A stretch of 35,342 nt of DNA. Origin: JALEGB01 sp038530925. Its GTDB lineage: Bacteria; Pseudomonadota; Alphaproteobacteria; Rhodobacterales; Rhodobacteraceae. The stretch lies in NCBI GenBank assembly GCA_038530925.1, contig JBCBCG010000010.1:1-35342 (forward strand), written 5' to 3'. Made by a program: the position numbers and the translations under genes. Below are positions 32,189-35,342 of the stretch, piece by piece (the first letter of the stretch is position 1; each line of letters opens with the position of its first letter). Under the pieces are notes generated by a model. It had not been told where the DNA came from. It saw only the letters and a program-made list of their open reading frames with translations, and ran no database searches.

Positions 32189-34654
32189 CTATTCCGCCGC
32201 CTGGCTGGTGAGATCGGCGAGCGGCGACCAAGCCCGCTCCACCGCCGGCGTCGCCCGCTCCGCCCACGGATCTTTTTGATAGACGCTTTGGCTGAGGTCG
32301 AAGCGCGCCACCAGCGCGCGCCGGCTCTCCAGATCCTCGACGACCTGCGCCTTGACCCAATCGAGCCCGACCTTCGCGACCCATTTATAGGGCCGGTCTA
32401 GATACTTGGCGTTTTCGCGATAGAGTTGGACAAACGCGACGATCAGCTCGATCGCCTCCTCTTCCGAGGCGGTCTTCCCGAGCAGCTCCGTCTCTTTGAC
32501 ATCCATCCCGGCAGCGCCGGCGACGCTCACCTCATACCCGCTGTCGACGCAGATCACGCCCACATCCTTGCAGGTCGCCTCCGCGCAATTCCGCGGACAG
32601 CCGGACACCGCCATCTTCACCTTATGCGGCGTCCAGGAGCCCCACATCCGCTTCTCGATCTTGATGCCGAGGCCGGTGCTGTCCTGCGTGCCGAAGCGGC
32701 AATGATCCGTGCCGACGCAGGTTTTCACCGTGCGCAGACCCTTGGCGTAGGCGTGGCCGGAAACCAAACCCGCCTCGCCGAGATCCGACCAGATCTTCGG
32801 CAGATCCTCTTTCTTCACGCCGAGAAGATCGATGCGCTGCCCGCCCGTGACCTTGACCGTCGGCACCTCGTACTTCTCAGCCGCATCGGCGATGGCGCGC
32901 AACTCGGCGGCGGTGGTGATGCCGCCCCACATCCGGGGCACCACGCTGAAGGTGCCGTCCTTCTGAATGTTCGCGTGGTTGCGTTCATTCACGAACCGGC
33001 TTTGCGGGTCGTCTTTGTATTCGAGCGGCCAATCGGCGACGAGATAGTAATTCAGCGCCGGCCGGCAGACATGACAGCCGCAGGACGTCTTCCAGGCCAG
33101 CGCCTGCATCACCGCCGGAATGCTCTTCAGCTCCTGCGCCTTGATGAGCCGGCGCACATCCTCATGCGTGAGGTCCGTGCAGCCGCACATCGGCTTGCTC
33201 GTCGGCGCGGCGTAGGCCTCGCCCAGCGTGGCCGCCAAAAGCTGCTCCACCAACCCCGTGCAGGTGCCGCAGGAGGAAGACGCTTTGGTTGCGCCGCGCA
33301 CCGCGTCGAGATCGGTCGCGCCGCCCGCGATCGCGCTTTGGATCTTGCTCTTACAAACGCCGTTACAGCCACAGATCTCCGCCTCATCCGGCAAGGCTGC
33401 AACGGCCGCCATAGGGTCCAGAGGCTGTCCTCCGGCGTAGGCGGGCCCGAAAATGAGCGTGTCGCGCATCGCGCCGATATCGGCGCCGTCTTTGAGCTGA
33501 CCGAAGAACCAGCCGCCATCGGCGGTATCGCCGTAGAGCACCGCGCCGATGATCCGATCATCCTTCAGAACCAGCCGCTTATAGACGCCGCGCGCCGGAT
33601 CTCGGAACACGATCTCCTCGCGATCCTCGCCCTCGGCGAAATCACCGGCGGAGAAGAGATCGACGCCCGTCACTTTCAGCTTTGTCGAGGTGATCGAGCC
33701 TTCATACGCCGCCTCTTGGCCCAGCAGAGTGCGGCCCGCGACCTTCGCCATATCGTAAAGCGGCGCGACGAGGCCGTAGCACATGCCGCGATGCTCGACG
33801 CATTCGCCCACCGCCAGCACATCGGCGTCCGAGGTGATCATCGCATCGTCCACATGCACGCCGCGACCGGTGGCCAGGCCCGCCTCCTCCGCCAGCGTCT
33901 TGCTCGGCCGGATGCCGACCGCCATCACCACGATATCCGCCGGGAAAACGCGCCCGTCATCAAGACGAACGCCAGCGACGCGGCCGCCGCTATCAGTGGC
34001 GACGATCTCATGCGTGTTCGCGCCGCAGATCACGGCGACGCCGCGGCTCTCGAGCTCGGTCTTCAGAAGATAACCCGCCGGCCCGTCGAGCTGGCGCTCC
34101 ATCAGATGCGGCATGAGATGCAGCACCGTCACATCCATACCCTGCGCCTTCAGCCCGGCCGCCGCCTCAAGCCCGAGCAGCCCGCCGCCGATCACCACCG
34201 CCCGCGCCGGGCGCGCGGCGTCCCGCGGCGCGCGCGCCGCCGCCAGCATCGCCTCGACATCGTCGAGATCGCGGTAGGTCAGCACGCCTGGCAAATCGCG
34301 GCCTGGAACCGGAATGATGAACGGGGCCGAGCCGGTCGCGATCAGCAGCTTGTCGTAAGGCGTCTCGCCTTCCGCGCTGACCACGACCTTTCGCGCCCGG
34401 TCGATCGACGTCACCGCCTCGCCGAAGCGACAGGTCACGCCGTGGCGCGCATACCAATCTGCGTCATGGGTGACGATCTCCTCATAAGTCTTCTCGCCCG
34501 ACAGCACGGGCGAAAGCATGATCCGGTTGTAATTGCCGCGCGGCTCCACGCCGAACAGCGTCACATCGTATTCGCCGGATCCCTCTTCGAAGAGCGTCTC
34601 CAGGACGCGGCCCGACGCCATGCCGGCGCCGATCACGACAAGCTTTTGAGCCAT
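32189..34654 (-). CDS. nirB: NADH-dependent nitrite reductase large subunit (NirB)
   Basis: 821 residues from ATG 34654; AAGGAGG lies about seven bases upstream, and a GTG one codon earlier is also in frame. It reduces nitrite to ammonium with NADH. The N-terminal FAD/NAD half has VVIGAGMASGRVLETL and VVIGGGLLGLEAAAGL. Two BFD-like [2Fe-2S] clusters follow (EICGCNGVCKSK with SSCGTCTGL, and PMCGCTDL with SCGCHVCRP). The C-terminal sirohaem/[4Fe-4S] part has KTCVGTDHCRFGTQDS and SGCPRNCAE, giving C-x5-C and C-x3-C at about residues 647, 653, 687 and 691. The start overlaps the stop of the transporter gene (TGATG), so translation is probably coupled. Confidence 0.96.
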   Translation of the reverse strand: MAQKLVVIGAGMASGRVLETLFEEGSGEYDVTLFGVEPRGNYNRIMLSPVLSGEKTYEEIVTHDADWYARHGVTCRFGEAVTSIDRARKVVVSAEGETPYDKLLIATGSAPFIIPVPGRDLPGVLTYRDLDDVEAMLAAARAPRDAARPARAVVIGGGLLGLEAAAGLKAQGMDVTVLHLMPHLMERQLDGPAGYLLKTELESRGVAVICGANTHEIVATDSGGRVAGVRLDDGRVFPADIVVMAVGIRPSKTLAEEAGLATGRGVHVDDAMITSDADVLAVGECVEHRGMCYGLVAPLYDMAKVAGRTLLGQEAAYEGSITSTKLKVTGVDLFSAGDFAEGEDREEIVFRDPARGVYKRLVLKDDRIIGAVLYGDTADGGWFFGQLKDGADIGAMRDTLIFGPAYAGGQPLDPMAAVAALPDEAEICGCNGVCKSKIQSAIAGGATDLDAVRGATKASSSCGTCTGLVEQLLAATLGEAYAAPTSKPMCGCTDLTHEDVRRLIKAQELKSIPAVMQALAWKTSCGCHVCRPALNYYLVADWPLEYKDDPQSRFVNERNHANIQKDGTFSVVPRMWGGITTAAELRAIADAAEKYEVPTVKVTGGQRIDLLGVKKEDLPKIWSDLGEAGLVSGHAYAKGLRTVKTCVGTDHCRFGTQDSTGLGIKIEKRMWGSWTPHKVKMAVSGCPRNCAEATCKDVGVICVDSGYEVSVAGAAGMDVKETELLGKTASEEEAIELIVAFVQLYRENAKYLDRPYKWVAKVGLDWVKAQVVEDLESRRALVARFDLSQSVYQKDPWAERATPAVERAWSPLADLTSQAAE

Positions 34655-35342
34655 CACGCCGCCTCCTTCTTATGGGCGCCGTGCTCGTATTCTTCGAGAA
34701 AGCCGAGCAGTTCTTCGCGATAGCCGTAATAATCGGGATGCTCGAGCAGCGCCTTCCGGCTGCGCGGGCGCGGCAGATCGACATCCATGATCTTGCCGAT
34801 GGTGGCGCGCGGCCCGTTGGTCATCATCACCACGCGGTCGGCGAGCAGGATCGCCTCATCCACATCATGCGTGACGCAGATCGCCGTGACTTTGGTGCGC
34901 GACCACACCTCCATCAGCACTTCCTGCAGCTCCCAGCGGGTGAGGCTGTCGAGCATGCCGAAGGGCTCGTCGAGCAGCAGCAGCTTGGGCGAGAGCGCGA
35001 AGGCGCGGGCGATGCCGACGCGTTGCTTCATGCCGTTTGAGAGATCCGCCGCCAGCTTGTCCATCGCGTCAGCCAGGCCGACGCGTTCGAGATAATACTC
35101 GACCACATCCTGACGCTCTCGCCGGCTCGCTTTGGGATAGACGCGGTCGGCGCCGACGGCGACGTTCTCCTTCGCGGTGAGCCACGGAAACAGCGACGGC
35201 GCCTGGAACACCACCGCGCGCTCGGGATCGGCTTCGGTCACATGCTTGCCGTCGAGCACGATGGCGCCGCTCGAGATCTCATTGAGACCGGCGGTCATCG
35301 TCAGCACCGTGGATTTGCCGCAGCCCGAATGCCCGATCAGTG
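34654..35342 (-). CDS. nrtD: Nitrate transport ABC ATP-binding protein (partial, N-terminus beyond window)
   Basis: About 228 codons are visible; the gene continues past the right edge. The Walker A motif GHSGCGKST is encoded right at the edge (about 35308-35334), so perhaps 40 residues are missing. The Q-loop region (FQAPSLFPWLTAKENV), signature LSNGMKQRVGIARAFAL, Walker B LLLLDEPFGMLD and the switch His in VTHDVDEAILLADR follow. It ends without the NrtC-type solute-binding extension and so is the short NrtD/NasD type. It powers uptake of nitrate/nitrite together with a permease and binding protein that are presumably upstream outside the window. The stop overlaps the nirB start. Related taurine/sulfonate or cyanate ATPases look similar; context decides for nitrate. 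Confidence 0.85.
   Translation of the reverse strand, partial: LIGHSGCGKSTVLTMTAGLNEISSGAIVLDGKHVTEADPERAVVFQAPSLFPWLTAKENVAVGADRVYPKASRRERQDVVEYYLERVGLADAMDKLAADLSNGMKQRVGIARAFALSPKLLLLDEPFGMLDSLTRWELQEVLMEVWSRTKVTAICVTHDVDEAILLADRVVMMTNGPRATIGKIMDVDLPRPRSRKALLEHPDYYGYREELLGFLEEYEHGAHKKEAA

Noticed and set aside
32426..34723. 765-codon open frame on the plus strand opposite nirB
   Set aside because: It is antisense to a complete, motif-rich NirB. The product is His/Arg/Ala-rich without recognisable domains, as expected for a shadow frame in G+C-rich DNA.
1..35342. tRNA, rRNA, CRISPR arrays, insertion sequences or phage genes
   Set aside because: None was seen: no TTC-loop-like cloverleaf in the gaps, no transposase or integrase motifs, and no terminal inverted repeats flanking any gene.

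Overview
The window is a G+C-rich, densely packed bacterial chromosome segment. The content points to an alphaproteobacterium: a ParE of 660 residues, a DUF4864 protein, a DUF1127 protein in front of folP-glmM, an ExoF-like export protein, a DUF3445 protein, a seven-gene Mrp/Mnh cation/proton antiporter operon and a nas/nir nitrate assimilation operon. No rRNA, tRNA, CRISPR array, phage or insertion sequence is visible. The gene mix (salt and pH homeostasis, nitrate as nitrogen source, an RTX protein) would suit an aquatic or marine heterotroph, but that is inference.

Layout. 1-1291 (+): an exported nuclease-like protein and a DUF4864 protein. 1292-5754: accessory-looking, with a large RTX calcium-binding protein (-) whose base composition looks lower in G+C than its surroundings, a small membrane-anchored protein (-), and two stretches of about 0.5 kb without convincing genes. 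5755-8966: parE (-) divergent from a glutathionyl-hydroquinone reductase (+). 9079-10989 (-): two exported proteins of unknown function, one with two PDZ-like segments. 11146-15069 (-): DUF1127 protein, folP, glmM and an EamA-type transporter, reading in that order. 15170-16721 (+): an ArsR-type regulator followed by a phosphopantetheinyl transferase. 16951-18294 (+): an orphan polysaccharide-export protein. 18309-19439 (-): a DUF3445 putative haem-dependent oxygenase. 19641-26560 (+): a tandem universal stress protein, then mnhABCDEFG with ATGA overlaps at four of the six Mnh junctions. 26576-35342 (-): nitrate assimilation genes, read from the right edge as transporter ATPase (cut by the window end), nirB, nirD, nasA, a TrpD2-like protein and cysG.

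How the genes fit together. The right-hand operon makes a complete route from nitrate uptake (NrtD-type ATPase; permease and binding protein presumably beyond the edge) through nitrate to nitrite (NasA, with a fused BFD-type iron-sulfur domain) and nitrite to ammonium (NirBD), with CysG supplying the sirohaem that NirB needs. The TrpD2-like gene overlaps nasA by ATGA, so it is probably translated with nasA, but its role is unknown. The Mnh operon encodes the whole hetero-oligomeric antiporter; the stress protein just upstream may be co-transcribed. folP and glmM serve folate and peptidoglycan/LPS precursor supply.

The window is mostly housekeeping and well-known accessory functions. I did not find a convincing novel system. 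The best candidates for a second look are the TrpD2-like member of the nas operon, the three-module RTX protein, the pair of unknown exported proteins at 9079-10989, and the hairpin overlapping the predicted parE promoter.
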